Notes: a model not told the origin generated them from the sequence alone. A DNA stretch of 64,000 nt from Oscillospiraceae bacterium (GCA_031288555.1 JAITRE010000002.1:1-64000); one strand, 5' to 3'. Positions 9,301 to 18,310 are shown, counted from the stretch's first letter. Program-made: numbers and translations.

Positions 9301-9501
9301 GAAATTCTTGATGCTTTAAAACGAGGTTATATAACTTACGTTATAAATACCACAAGCTTCAACGATGATAACGCAAAAGATGGTTTTATAATAAGGCGGC
9401 ATGCTGTTGAAAACAACGTTGGTATTTTTACTTCTTTAGATACAGTTAACGTTTTGTTAGACGTTCTTAAAGATATTACATTTGATGTTTGTGAAATATA
9501 A
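6331..9501 (+). CDS. carB: Carbamoyl-phosphate synthase large subunit
   Basis: Makes carbamoyl phosphate from bicarbonate, ammonia and two ATP. The 1056-residue protein shows the internal duplication of the family: two ATP-grasp halves, each opened by a GSGPIVIGQ/GSGSVRVGQ segment with FDYSGTQA or FDYSTVHS, and each with an EVNPR metal/ATP motif (IIEVNPRVSRSSALASK and VIEVNPRSSRTVPFISK). The C-terminal 130 residues form the MGS-like allosteric domain (TKGTSEFLRKNG, INTTS). The length is full and no defect is seen. A GGAG site precedes the ATG at 6331, 42 bases after carA. Confidence 0.97.
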   Translation: MPNREDVKNILIIGSGPIVIGQAAEFDYSGTQACLALKEIGKKVILVNSNPATIMTDKGIADKVYMEPLTLEFVARIIRKERPDAVLAGFGGQTSLNLVMQLFKKGILDECGCELLGTKFESIEKAEDRKKFKLLCEEIGEPCLESDVAKNLNEAIGISEKIGYPLVLRPAFTSGGTGGGFANNERELKEILENAIRLSPVSQVLVEKSVLGYKEIEYEVIRDANDNAIAVCNMENLDPVGVHTGDSIVLCPSQTLTNKEFHMLRDAALLMIRKLKIEGGCNVQFALDPYSSNYFIIEVNPRVSRSSALASKASGYPIARVSALVSIGMLLDEIKLCNSPASFEPTLDYIVTKIPRFPFDKFTEASRKLSTQMKSTGEVMAIGRSIEESLLKAIRSLEFPASHLWLKKFSEYKTFELIDSLKYPTDERIYIIAEALRRGVDAFEICKITKIDFLFITKIKNIVNIENELLKNPRNIECLKKSKFFGFSDEFIGYLWGEDFKKIFNLRKDNNIRPVYKMIDTCANEFDSYVPYFYSCYDNENESVTSNKKKVIVIGSGSVRVGQGIEFDYSTVHSILAIKESGFEAIVINNNPGTVSTDYFISDKLYFEPLCPEDIMNIIDLEKPDGVIVSLGGQTAINLAHIIKEMGANIIGTDISAIKNSEDRKSFEKLLEKMNIPKPSGKTVVNVDEGRKVANELKYPVFVRPSFVLGGRAMRIVRNDYDLEQYLKEAVSVSEGKPVLIDKYISGKELDVDAVCDGKDVFIPGIMEHVEKTGIHSGDSISVYPTFSIDQDVKKIIADFTINLGLFIGIKGPFNVQFIVDKNKNVFVIEVNPRSSRTVPFISKATGVNLANISTKVQLGRTLKDQGYKTGVLKEKKRWYVKSPVFSFSKIFGADTYLSAEMKSTGEAIGYDNILNRALYKSLKASGLRVENYGTVFVTVADEDKKKAFFLVKKFYDLGFNIEATKGTSEFLRKNGIKTRYKKKISQGSTEILDALKRGYITYVINTTSFNDDNAKDGFIIRRHAVENNVGIFTSLDTVNVLLDVLKDITFDVCEI

Positions 9502-9537
9502 AATTTGCATTGAGTTTTTTGAAACGGAGGTTTATTT

Positions 9538-10272
9538 TTGAAGAGTCAAGTTGTTTTAAAAATAAAGTCGAATATAAAATTAGCTAAAAATATTTTTTTG
9601 ATGAAAATTTTTGGTTACATAGAAAATTTACCAGTTCCAGGGCAGTTTATAAATATAAAAATTGAAAATTTTTTTCTTCGTAGACCTTTTAGTATTTGTA
9701 ATTTTAAGGAAGATACTATAAGCATAATTTATAAAATCGTCGGGAAAGGTACAAAAAGCCTTAGTAAAATGAAACCAAATAAAAGTTTAAATGTACTTTA
9801 TCCTTTAGGAAATGGTTTTGATCTTAATGATGTAGAGAAAAGAGGAAAGATAATTTTAGTTGGAGGAGGAGTGGGAATACCACCTTTATATTTTCTTGCG
9901 AAGGAACTTAAAAAACTAAAAATTAATTTTGAAGTGGTGCTTGGTTTTACAACTTATGAAGAATCTTTTTTTGTAAAAGAGTTTTTAGATATTTCTAAAT
10001 TGCATGTTGCAAGTATTGATGGAAAAATAGGGAAAAAGGGTTTAGTTACAGATATTTTAAAAGAAATTTCTCATGATTATTATTTTACTTGTGGACCGCT
10101 AGCGATGTTGAAAGCTGTGCATAAAATTGGAAAAGAAGGGCAATTATCGCTTGAAGAGCGCATGGGTTGTGGTTTTGGTGCATGTATGGGTTGTTCCTTA
10201 AGGACTAGTACTAAAGTCAAAAGAGTTTGCGCAGAAGGTCCTATTTTTAAAAGTTCTGAGGTGGTATTTTAG
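9538..10272 (+). CDS. pyrK: Dihydroorotate dehydrogenase electron-transfer subunit
   Basis: The iron-sulfur flavoprotein partner of class 1B PyrD; it passes electrons from dihydroorotate to NAD. The 244 residues contain an FAD-binding motif RRPFSI, an NAD-binding glycine loop GGGVGIPPLYFL, and a C-terminal [2Fe-2S] cluster motif CGFGACMGC with a fourth Cys 11 residues later (VKRVC). The start is TTG at 9538 behind a GGAGG at about 9525. The stop overlaps the pyrD start by one base (TAGTG), which implies translational coupling. Confidence 0.94.
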   Translation: MKSQVVLKIKSNIKLAKNIFLMKIFGYIENLPVPGQFINIKIENFFLRRPFSICNFKEDTISIIYKIVGKGTKSLSKMKPNKSLNVLYPLGNGFDLNDVEKRGKIILVGGGVGIPPLYFLAKELKKLKINFEVVLGFTTYEESFFVKEFLDISKLHVASIDGKIGKKGLVTDILKEISHDYYFTCGPLAMLKAVHKIGKEGQLSLEERMGCGFGACMGCSLRTSTKVKRVCAEGPIFKSSEVVF

Positions 10273-11186
10273 TGAGCAACCTTAATGTGCAATTAAGTTC
10301 AATGATGCTTGATAATCCTATCATACCAGCTAGCGGTACTTTTGGTTTTGGTTATGAATTTAAAGACTTTTATGATATAAATATTTTGGGAAGTATGGTT
10401 TTAAAAAGCATTACAAAATCTGCTCGTTTTGGAAACGATACTCCTAGAATTGCAGAGTGCAAAAGTGGCATGTTAAATGCGATAGGGTTGCAAAATCCGG
10501 GAATAGAAGCATTTTTAGAAGATGAAGTTTTGAAAATTAATAAAATTTTTAAAAAAAAAATTATAGCAAGTGTAGCGGGTTTTTCTGAAGAAGAATATGT
10601 TTATGTCGCAAAAAAGTTTAATGATATAGAAATTGTTGGAATGCTTGAAATAAATATCAGTTGTCCTAACATAAAAAAAGAAGAAGGAAAATTTTTCTCA
10701 TCAGAAAAAAATATTTATTCTTTATGTAGGGAAATTAGAAAAGTTGTTAAAAAACCTTTTTTTATAAAGCTTTCGCCCAATACAGAAAATGTAATTAGCG
10801 TAGCAAAAGCTGCTGAAGATGCGGGTGCTAACGGCATAACAGCTTGTAATACTTATTTTGGAATGGCAATAGATCCTCGCAATGGAAAGGTAGTTGTTTC
10901 CACTAAAAAAGCAGGATTTTCAGGTCCTGCAATAAAGCCTTTAACTGTGCGCCTTGTTTATGAAATTTTTGAAAACGTAAAAGTTCCAATAATGGGATCG
11001 GGTGGAATTTCAAATAGTGATGATGTTATAGAATTCATGTATGCCGGTGCAACGGCCACACAGATTGGGTCTCAAAATTTAATAAATCCCACTGTATGTA
11101 AAGAGATAATAAGTGATTTGCCGAAAAAAATTAAAAAATATAATATAAAAAGTTTAAAAGATATAATAGGAAAGAGTCATTATTAA
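10272..11186 (+). CDS. pyrD: Dihydroorotate dehydrogenase, class 1B
   Basis: Oxidises dihydroorotate to orotate, working as a complex with PyrK. The 304-residue TIM-barrel flavoprotein has an ASGTFGFG N-terminal segment, the NxSCPN active-site stretch (EINISCPNIK), a KLSPN motif and the FMN phosphate loop GSGGISNSDD. The position of the catalytic base is Cys, as in class 1B enzymes (TACNTYFG region). Start is GTG. It is the last gene of the operon in this window; pyrE, pyrF and pyrR are not present nearby. Confidence 0.95.
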   Translation: MSNLNVQLSSMMLDNPIIPASGTFGFGYEFKDFYDINILGSMVLKSITKSARFGNDTPRIAECKSGMLNAIGLQNPGIEAFLEDEVLKINKIFKKKIIASVAGFSEEEYVYVAKKFNDIEIVGMLEINISCPNIKKEEGKFFSSEKNIYSLCREIRKVVKKPFFIKLSPNTENVISVAKAAEDAGANGITACNTYFGMAIDPRNGKVVVSTKKAGFSGPAIKPLTVRLVYEIFENVKVPIMGSGGISNSDDVIEFMYAGATATQIGSQNLINPTVCKEIISDLPKKIKKYNIKSLKDIIGKSHY

Positions 11187-11356
11187 AAATTTGCCGCAAT
11201 AATTTTAGAGTTAAAGCAATTTATATTTTGATGTAAAATTTTAATTTTAATTAATTCATCGAAAAAAATAATGGTTTTTAGATGTTTATTTATAGTAAAG
11301 TTTTTATTAGATTGATTTTTAAATGTACTGATTTGATAAAAATATTAATTAGAAAG

Positions 11357-12820
11357 TTAGTTTTTTAAATTTTGTACAGAAATTCTGCAAGTTTCATCTT
11401 GGCCCAAAATAGGACTAATAGTTGGAATGTACTCTGCAAAGATTTCATCAATTTGTGGAAATTTTTGAATTTCTGAGTGGTTTTTCGTCATATTATATCC
11501 ATCGCCGCCATGTGAAATAAAATCGTTAGTTGCGACTAAATAATTTTTGTTAACATCGATAGGCAAATTTTCGACTATAACTGATTTTACTCTTGAATTA
11601 GCAACGCTATTCGTATCAAAAATACAATTTAAACCTGCTACTTGAGGAAAACTACCAGTAGGAGCAGGATATTTACTTAAACCTCTTTCTAACATTTTGA
11701 TTATATCTTTCCCGCTAATTATTTTAGTTACTATAAAATTACCGAAAGGCAGAACGGAAATTACATCATTCATAGTTATAACGCCAATATTTATGCTTGC
11801 TCTAAACCCGCCTCCATTTAAAAAAACAATTTGAGCGTTTGTCTTTTTTTTTACAGCGTCAGTCACGATTTTAGTTAAATTAGTTTCATGTGTGCGCACA
11901 GCTGATTTTTTACCTTCTAAGTAAACCTTCGTTTTTCCGACAATTTTACAAAGAAGAGGCAGAATTTTCTTTTTAATTTTATTTGCCAGTTTATCAACTT
12001 TTTTATCCGTTTTTGTAAGAATAAAATTGGAAAACGGTATATTTTCTGCTTTTATTTTTTTTGTATTATTAGTTATTGAAATATCAACGCTGCCAAGATT
12101 TTCCAAATATGCTCCAGCTGATACTATTATCGCTTTGTTTGAATTTTGTTTTATTTTAGATAATTCGCTGTGGCTGTGACCATCTATTATTAAATCTATC
12201 CCTTCAGTATTATCTCTAACATCGTAAGATCTAAACCCTATGCTTTCATCGTCTATTCCAAGGTGTGTTAAAGCGATTATTATATCTGAATTTAAATTTT
12301 TGAGTAGTTTAACTTGTTCTTTTGCTATTTTAACAGGATCATTAAATAAAATTTCTTTTATATTCTTCGGATTTGTTTTAAATGCTGTTTCCGGAGTTGT
12401 AAGCCCAAATATTCCTATTTTTTTATTTTCAACTTTAATTATATCATTTTCAGCAAATAAAAGTTTGCCGTTTAAAAAAACAACATTAGCAGCTAATACT
12501 TTAAAATTCATGTCTTTTTGAAGCATCAGCAGTTGCTCAAAACCATAGTTAAAGTCATGATTGCCGGGAGTGAAGTAGTTATATCCTGCCATGTTCATGA
12601 GTTTAACAGCTGATTTTCCTTTTGAAGTGTTTACTATGGTTTGGCCGTGCAAAACATCACCAGCGTCAAAAAGTAAAACATTTTTATTTTTAGATTTAAG
12701 CTTTGAAATTAAGTAACTTATTTTAGAAATTCCTATAGATTCATTATTTTTATCAAAAAGCATTCTTCCGTGTATATCATTAGTGTGAAAAATTTTTATA
12801 TTAAAATTTGAAAAATTCAA
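11357..12820 (-). CDS. 5'-nucleotidase / metallophosphatase (UshA family)
   Basis: A two-domain nucleotide phosphohydrolase. The N-terminal calcineurin-like domain has the metal motifs TNDIHGR, DAGD, GNHDFNYG and GHSHS. The C-terminal 5_nucleotid_C domain has NGGGFRASI, VLPFGN and GDGYNM for nucleotide binding. Family members are usually exported and release nucleosides from nucleotides; here I see no signal peptide, so it may act in the cytoplasm. The longest frame starts with ATG at 12844, but an AAGAGGG inside that frame lies 8 bases before a TTG at 12820, giving MNFSNFNIKIFHTND, so I chose the TTG. It is a single-gene unit pointing towards the pyr operon. The true substrate is uncertain. 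Confidence 0.88.
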   Translation of the reverse strand: MNFSNFNIKIFHTNDIHGRMLFDKNNESIGISKISYLISKLKSKNKNVLLFDAGDVLHGQTIVNTSKGKSAVKLMNMAGYNYFTPGNHDFNYGFEQLLMLQKDMNFKVLAANVVFLNGKLLFAENDIIKVENKKIGIFGLTTPETAFKTNPKNIKEILFNDPVKIAKEQVKLLKNLNSDIIIALTHLGIDDESIGFRSYDVRDNTEGIDLIIDGHSHSELSKIKQNSNKAIIVSAGAYLENLGSVDISITNNTKKIKAENIPFSNFILTKTDKKVDKLANKIKKKILPLLCKIVGKTKVYLEGKKSAVRTHETNLTKIVTDAVKKKTNAQIVFLNGGGFRASINIGVITMNDVISVLPFGNFIVTKIISGKDIIKMLERGLSKYPAPTGSFPQVAGLNCIFDTNSVANSRVKSVIVENLPIDVNKNYLVATNDFISHGGDGYNMTKNHSEIQKFPQIDEIFAEYIPTISPILGQDETCRISVQNLKN

Positions 12821-12844
12821 TTTAATTTCCCTCTTTTTAAACAT

Positions 12845-13147
12845 TAAATTATTTTATTAAATCGTTGTATATTTTTTCTTTTAAATTTTAAACATCTAAC
12901 ATTTTGTTAAAAAATGAATACAGAAAGTTTAATTAATAATTTCTTATTTAATTTAGATAAATAGGACGAAAAGCTAATATAAAAAGTTTTATTGATTAAT
13001 AACAAATGAAAATTGCGATAAAGCTTTAATAAAATCCTATTTTTTAATAATATGCCACAATGTTAGCATATGTTAATTTTCAAAAGATAGATTAACGGGT
13101 TTTCTAATTACTTTAACAATAACTTTTCAGTTTTTTAAATTTTTGTC
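12845..13147. other. Intergenic, nothing recognised
   Basis: AT-rich sequence between the 5'-nucleotidase and pgi. I find no open reading frame, RNA fold or strong promoter that I would defend. Confidence 0.6.
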
Positions 13148-14464
13148 TTAAATTTTTTTATAGTTTTCGTAGCCTGGTTTCCCTAAAAGTGTAAACATAT
13201 TTTTCTTATAATTTTCTACACCTGGTTGATTAAAAGGATTAACGCCCATAATAAGGCTAGAAATAGCACATGCTTTTTCGAAAAAATAAAAAATATAACC
13301 AAGAGTTTCTTCGGATGCATTTTCACATTGCAAAATAACCACAGGAACATTTCCATCTTCGTGCGCAGCAACAGTGCCTTCAAAAGCTTTTTTATTTACC
13401 CAATTCATAGTTTTTCCAGATAAAAAGTCAAATGAACTCATATTTTTACTATTTTCTATTTTTATATCATTTCCCACATTGTCAATGAACAAAATAGTTT
13501 CAAAAATATTTCTACTTCCGTCTTGAATAAACTGGCCCATTGAATGAAGTTCTGTTGAAAAAATCATGGATGTGGGAAAAATACCTTTTAAATCTTTGCC
13601 TTCACTTTCTCCAAACAATTGTTCAATCCATTTTCCAAGAAACGAAAATCTTGGTTCGAAAAATGCAGTTATTTCGATGTTTTTAGATTTTTTATATAAT
13701 ATGTTTCGTATAGCGGCGTATTTATAACATTGATTTTCTGATGATTTTATGCTAAGCGAGTCATTATATGCAAAAAGAGCTCCTTTCATTATTTTGGAAA
13801 TATTTGCCCCACTAACGGAAATAGGCAGAAGTCCCGCTGCAGTTAAAACAGAGAATCTTCCGCCTATATCTTTTGGTATGTTAAAAATTTTATATCCATT
13901 TTCTGTAGCTATTGTTTTAAGAACGCTGTTTTCTGCACCAGTTGTACAATATATGCGAGAAGCTGTTTCTTTTCTACCGTATGATTTTTCCATAAATTCT
14001 TTAAAAATCTTAAATGCTATCATAGGCTCTGTGGTTGTTCCAGATTTTGATATTACGTTTAAAGATATTTTTTTATTATTACAAAGTTTTAAAACATCAC
14101 AGAGCGATGAAGCACTTATGCTATTTCCGACAAAATAAATGTTCGGCGTATTTTTTGGCAAGTTGTTATAAAAATTAGATTTTAAAAACTCAATAGCAGC
14201 TCTTGTTCCTATGTATGAACCGCCAATTCCTATTACTACTAGCACTTCACTGTCGCTTTGTATTTTTTTAGCAGTATTTAAAATTTCGTTGAATTCTGTT
14301 TTGTTATAGTTTTTAGGCAAAGAAACCCACCCTAAATACTCTTTTAATCTGGAATTTTTAAAATGCAACAAATTATGCGCTTGTTCTATTTTTGTTTTTA
14401 TTTTAAAATATTCTTTAAATGATATAAATTTTTCTAAATATTTGCAGTTTAAATTAAGTAGCAT
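13148..14464 (-). CDS. pgi: Glucose-6-phosphate isomerase
   Basis: Interconverts glucose 6-phosphate and fructose 6-phosphate. The 438 residues match the short Gram-positive type of the family. Visible motifs are GIGGSYIGTRAAIEFL, the phosphate-binding ISKSGTTTEP, FGESEGKDLKG with the catalytic Glu, and a C-terminal catalytic Lys region (FNQPGVENYKK). The ATG follows a GAAGG site. It is a monocistronic gene divergent from nusB. Confidence 0.96.
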   Translation of the reverse strand: MLLNLNCKYLEKFISFKEYFKIKTKIEQAHNLLHFKNSRLKEYLGWVSLPKNYNKTEFNEILNTAKKIQSDSEVLVVIGIGGSYIGTRAAIEFLKSNFYNNLPKNTPNIYFVGNSISASSLCDVLKLCNNKKISLNVISKSGTTTEPMIAFKIFKEFMEKSYGRKETASRIYCTTGAENSVLKTIATENGYKIFNIPKDIGGRFSVLTAAGLLPISVSGANISKIMKGALFAYNDSLSIKSSENQCYKYAAIRNILYKKSKNIEITAFFEPRFSFLGKWIEQLFGESEGKDLKGIFPTSMIFSTELHSMGQFIQDGSRNIFETILFIDNVGNDIKIENSKNMSSFDFLSGKTMNWVNKKAFEGTVAAHEDGNVPVVILQCENASEETLGYIFYFFEKACAISSLIMGVNPFNQPGVENYKKNMFTLLGKPGYENYKKI

Positions 14465-14635
14465 GTTGAAACCTTCTTTTAAAACTTTAATTCTCTGATA
14501 GACTATGCTAATAAATTAAACAATGTCCCCATCATAAACTTATTTTGATTTACAGTCAATTTGCTTTAAAAGGTTTTAAATAAAGTTTGTGCGCCGAAAC
14601 GATAATTTAAGTTTGCTTTTAAAAACATTTTTTTA

Positions 14636-14644
14636 TGTTATAAT
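14636..14644 (+). promoter_or_regulatory. Extended -10 before nusB
   Basis: TG-T-TATAAT (hexamer at 14639-14644) is an extended -10 element 52 bases before the nusB start. The only -35 candidate, TTGCTT, is 20 bases away and weak. Confidence 0.45.
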
Positions 14645-14695
14645 GAATGTAAGTTTCAATTATTTTAGTTTTTTGCAAGATAAGGAGAAATAAAA

Positions 14696-15109
14696 ATGAA
14701 CAGACATCAACAAAGAGAGCAAGCGTTTTTATTGTTATTTGAAAGTATGTTTAGTTCTAAAGGTTTTAAAAGAATAATTAACTCAAAATTATTAGTAGAA
14801 GATTTTAAAATCACTAAATTTGCTGAATTTCTATTTCAAGGTGTGTGTGAAAATCATAATAAAATAGAAAATATGATAGAAAAAAATATTATAGCTTGGG
14901 AAAAAAATCGTCTTTCAAAAGTTGCGCTTTGTGTTTTAAAAATAGCAATATTTGAAATGATATTTGTTGATTCTATTCCAATAAGCGTTTCAATAAATGA
15001 AGCGATAGAAATTGCGAAAAAATACGGAACGGAAGGAGATCCTGTTTTTGTAAATGGTGTTTTAGGGATCATTGCTATAAAGTTGAAATCTATAAATCAC
15101 ACTGCCTAG
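14696..15109 (+). CDS. nusB: Transcription antitermination factor NusB
   Basis: A small all-helical RNA-binding protein that joins NusE/S10 on boxA RNA in rRNA antitermination. The 137 residues begin with the family signature (NRHQQREQAFLLLFES) and contain the conserved C-terminal core SVSINEAIEIAKKYGTEGDPVFVNGVLG. The ATG follows AAGGAG by 7 bases. xseA follows after 160 bases, as in many Firmicutes. Confidence 0.94.
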   Translation: MNRHQQREQAFLLLFESMFSSKGFKRIINSKLLVEDFKITKFAEFLFQGVCENHNKIENMIEKNIIAWEKNRLSKVALCVLKIAIFEMIFVDSIPISVSINEAIEIAKKYGTEGDPVFVNGVLGIIAIKLKSINHTA

Positions 15110-15269
15110 AACTTTTAAAAATTGTTTCGTTAAAACGCAGAATAGTTTAGCTTAATATGTTTTTAATTTTTTGACAAGTGTTTTATATAAATGTTTTTTA
15201 TTTTTAATTTTTAAACAAAATATAAATTTTTAAATTAAATTGTTTTACGCGTATTTTGAGGATTATTAA

Positions 15270-16475
15270 ATGAAACCTGCTATTCTTAGCGTCTCTTCCC
15301 TTAATTATTATGTTAAATCTTTGTTTGAAGGTAATGAGTATTTACAAAATGTTTTAGTTGAGGGCGAAATTTCAAATTTTAAAAATCATTATGCTTCTGG
15401 TCATTTTTATTTTTCTTTAAAAGATGAAAATAGTGTTATAAAGTGTGTTATGTTTTCAAGTTTTACAAAAAATTTACAGTTTGCCCCAACAGATGGAGTT
15501 AGTGTTTTAATAAGGGGGCGTGTGTCTATTTATGCTCAAACAGGTCAATATCAACTTTATGTAGAAGATATGAACCCGGAGGGTATTGGTTCGCTAAATT
15601 TTGCTTTTGAACAGCTAAAGAAAAAACTTCAAAAAGAAGGTTTATTCGACATAACTAAAAAAAAATCTATTCCTAATTTTCCAGAAAAAATAGGAGTTTT
15701 AACTTCTCGATCAGGCTCTGTATTGTATGATATTTTACAAGTTTTGGAGAGAAGATTTGTTTTGCCGGAAATTATTTTTTATCCAATTCTAGTTCAAGGA
15801 AAAAATGCTGCAAAATTAATTTCCTCAGTTCTTTACAAAATCAGCAAAGAAGATAATTTGGATGTTGTAATTATTGCCAGAGGAGGAGGAAGTCTTGAAG
15901 AACTTTGGTCATTTAATGAAGAAGTTTTAGCAAGAGCAATTTTTAATTGCAAGATTCCTGTTATTTCGGCAATTGGCCATGAAACAGATTTTACAATTTG
16001 TGATTTTGTTTCAGATTTAAGAGCTCCTACGCCGTCTGCTGCAGCGGAATTAGTTTCTAAAAATCAAAAAGAGATTTTATCAAATTTAGAAAATTTTAGT
16101 TTTATTTTTTATAATTTTATTATTAATTTGATTGAAAATAAAAAACAGCAATTAAAATATTTAACCTCTTTTAATATTTATTTTTTACAAAGTTTGCAAC
16201 AAAGATATTTGTCTTTAGATTCATTGTATCAAGAGATTAAAGAAGTTTTTAGTAGAAAAATTAGCAAAACAAAAGAAAAATTAACTCAAATAGCTTCTAA
16301 GATTGATGTACTTTCACCGTTTAAAATTTTGAAGATGGGGTACACGATATCACGAAATCAGTTTAATAAAGTAATAAAAAGTATTAAAGATGTTAATGTA
16401 GGCGGAGATATTTTTGTAAAAATGATAGATGGAGAAGTAATTTGTAATGTTTCCTCAAAAAAAGAATTAGATTAA
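15270..16475 (+). CDS. xseA: Exodeoxyribonuclease VII large subunit
   Basis: The catalytic subunit of ExoVII, which degrades single-stranded DNA. An N-terminal OB-fold (about residues 1-100, with GEISNFKNHYASGHFYFSLKD) precedes the nuclease core with GVLTSRSGSVLYDI, RGGGSLEELWSFNEE, SAIGHETDFTICDFVSDLRAPTPSAAAE, then a coiled-coil tail. The 401 residues are near normal. The ATG follows TTGAGGA. The small subunit xseB, which usually follows at once, is absent from the downstream 226 bases before the convergent gene. Confidence 0.95.
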   Translation: MKPAILSVSSLNYYVKSLFEGNEYLQNVLVEGEISNFKNHYASGHFYFSLKDENSVIKCVMFSSFTKNLQFAPTDGVSVLIRGRVSIYAQTGQYQLYVEDMNPEGIGSLNFAFEQLKKKLQKEGLFDITKKKSIPNFPEKIGVLTSRSGSVLYDILQVLERRFVLPEIIFYPILVQGKNAAKLISSVLYKISKEDNLDVVIIARGGGSLEELWSFNEEVLARAIFNCKIPVISAIGHETDFTICDFVSDLRAPTPSAAAELVSKNQKEILSNLENFSFIFYNFIINLIENKKQQLKYLTSFNIYFLQSLQQRYLSLDSLYQEIKEVFSRKISKTKEKLTQIASKIDVLSPFKILKMGYTISRNQFNKVIKSIKDVNVGGDIFVKMIDGEVICNVSSKKELD

Positions 16476-16607
16476 GCTTAATAGACTTTTAAAAATATTA
16501 AAACAAAGCAATTTATTAAGAGTAATTTTATTTTTAAAATTAGTATTTAAAATTTAAGAAAAATAAAAAAAATCTACAATAAATTTTTTAAAATAATATT
16601 TTATTTA

Positions 16608-16637
16608 TAAAAAAAACTACCCCAAGCGAGGTAGTTT
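16608..16637 (-). terminator. Rho-independent terminator, copy 1
   Basis: On the minus strand AAACTACC pairs with GGTAGTTT around TCGCTTGG, followed by a T run. The same element stands at 18219-18246 and 19672-19698 after the two paralogous genes. Confidence 0.9.
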
Positions 16638-16701
16638 ATGTCATTTTAAATCCTAAAATTTATTTTTTAAATTACTTTGTTTTTAATTAGAAATTTTATT
16701 T

Positions 16702-18018
16702 TTAATTAGAAATTTCGTCTAGCTTTCTTTTTTTAAAGAAGAACTTAGAAAAAAACAATCCAATCGCTGCAACTGATAAAAAAGAAGCTGCTAAAAAACT
16801 CCAGTTCTCTGAGTTAACACCTGTTTTTGGTTTAGATTTAGAAGAAGGGCCTTTATTGCCGTCTCTACCATTAATTTTGCAAGGAACAGTGTTATATTTT
16901 TTATCTTCTATTTTTTTGCTATTATTAATATCAAGATTTTTTTCTTTTTGGTTTTGAACCACCTTACAATCATCAACGTTTTTATTAGAATCATTTTGCT
17001 GTTTTTCAACTTTAAGATTTACCTTTTTTGAGTCAGAAAATTTTTGATCAGAATAAGGAAGGCTTTCTAGTTTATCTTTTTGATTTATGATTTCATCTAA
17101 CTCTTTTTGATTTTTTTTAAGTTCTTTTTCCAGTTTTTCTAAATTTTGAAGACATATAACCTTTTTTTCTAAAAGTTCTTTTAAAAAATTTATTTGTGTT
17201 ATTGTTTCTTGCATTTCTTTTTGTGATTTTTTTATTTTTTCAATATGTTTAAGCACAGCTTCAATAAAGCCTGCTATGTTATTAATTTTAAAATCACTAT
17301 AATTGTTATTACTTGTTTTACTTATGAAAGGATATTTTCCTTTATTAAAGTTTTTAATAAATTCATTAATATATTGCTGATTATTACTTTCTAGTTTTTT
17401 AATATGAAGAATTGAACATTTTAACATTATAATAAAATATTCCCTTGTTTGTGCTTTTTCCTGCATATCATCAGGAAAATTTTTAAGTTTTTCTAATGTG
17501 TCACTTATAAATTTTATTAAATTGCTTACAGAATAAAAGCCTAAATTTAATTTTCCCTCTGGACCCATGTTATATGAAATCAAATCTGTTAATATTTCTA
17601 AACTACAGTTTAGGTTGTTATGATCTTTTTTAAATAAATTAATAATTGTATCAATATTCTTTAAATTTTCCTGTAAGTTAGAAGATTTTTTATAATTGTT
17701 TTTTAAGTTTTTAATTTCTTTCTTTGAATATTCATTCGAACTTTGTTCTAAATTTTCTAAAATATTAAGTATTTTATTTTCAAGTTTGTTAAATTTCCGT
17801 TTTTCCTCTTCCATTTTTTTATTTATTTTTTCTTTTTCATAAGCTAATTGCTGCATTTTGTTATTATTAAATTTTTTTTCTACTTTTAAAGTTTTTTTAT
17901 CATAAACAGCATGTGAAGTAGTTGTTAAACCCGTTATCAAAACAGTTGATGCAACTAAAGCTAAGGTCAAACGTTTAGCAACTGTTAATTTTCTTTTTGT
18001 TTTAAAATTCTTTTTCAT
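16702..18018 (-). CDS. Secreted coiled-coil surface protein, paralogue 1
   Basis: A 438-residue protein of unknown function. The N-terminus is a Sec signal peptide (basic start, then RLTLALVASTVLITGLTTTSHA). The body is Lys/Glu/Asn-rich and predicted as long coiled coil. The C-terminus has a sortase-like sorting signal: PKTG about 42 residues from the end, a hydrophobic stretch (FLAASFLSVAAIGLFFSKFFF), then KKRK. It would be surface-exposed and wall- or membrane-anchored. It is one of three tandem paralogues. Signal and anchor are almost identical to those of the other two, while the middle differs. ATG follows AAAGGGAG. A near-consensus promoter lies at 18176-18204. Confidence 0.85.
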   Translation of the reverse strand: MKKNFKTKRKLTVAKRLTLALVASTVLITGLTTTSHAVYDKKTLKVEKKFNNNKMQQLAYEKEKINKKMEEEKRKFNKLENKILNILENLEQSSNEYSKKEIKNLKNNYKKSSNLQENLKNIDTIINLFKKDHNNLNCSLEILTDLISYNMGPEGKLNLGFYSVSNLIKFISDTLEKLKNFPDDMQEKAQTREYFIIMLKCSILHIKKLESNNQQYINEFIKNFNKGKYPFISKTSNNNYSDFKINNIAGFIEAVLKHIEKIKKSQKEMQETITQINFLKELLEKKVICLQNLEKLEKELKKNQKELDEIINQKDKLESLPYSDQKFSDSKKVNLKVEKQQNDSNKNVDDCKVVQNQKEKNLDINNSKKIEDKKYNTVPCKINGRDGNKGPSSKSKPKTGVNSENWSFLAASFLSVAAIGLFFSKFFFKKRKLDEISN

Positions 18019-18175
18019 TAAAATTTCTCCCTTTAATTTGTTTTAAAATAATAAATTTTGTAAAGTATAAAGCTAACAACTATTTAAATTATTTGTTTAA
18101 AATTTTATTAGTTTAGTATTTAAGCGCTTATGTAAATTTAAGTTAAGCACAGCAACAAATACACCTTACCTTTTA

Positions 18176-18204
18176 ATTATATAAAATAATATAAATTTTG
18201 TCAA
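18176..18204 (-). promoter_or_regulatory. Consensus promoter of surface protein 1
   Basis: Read on the minus strand: TTGACA (18199-18204), 17 bases, TATAAT (18176-18181), a perfect match to the vegetative sigma consensus. The leader of about 150 bases to the ATG is similar in sequence to those of the two paralogues. Confidence 0.9.
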
Positions 18205-18218
18205 GTAACTGCCGTAAA

Positions 18219-18246
18219 CAAAAAACTACCCCAAGCGAGGTAGTTT
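18219..18246 (-). terminator. Rho-independent terminator, copy 2
   Basis: Minus-strand stem AAACTACC/GGTAGTTT with loop TCGCTTGG and a T run. It lies directly upstream of the promoter of the next gene, so the tandem genes are separate transcription units. Confidence 0.9.
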
Positions 18247-18310
18247 ACGTCATTTTAGATCTTAAAATTTATTTTTTAAATTACTTTGTTTTAAATTAGA
18301 AGTTTTATTT

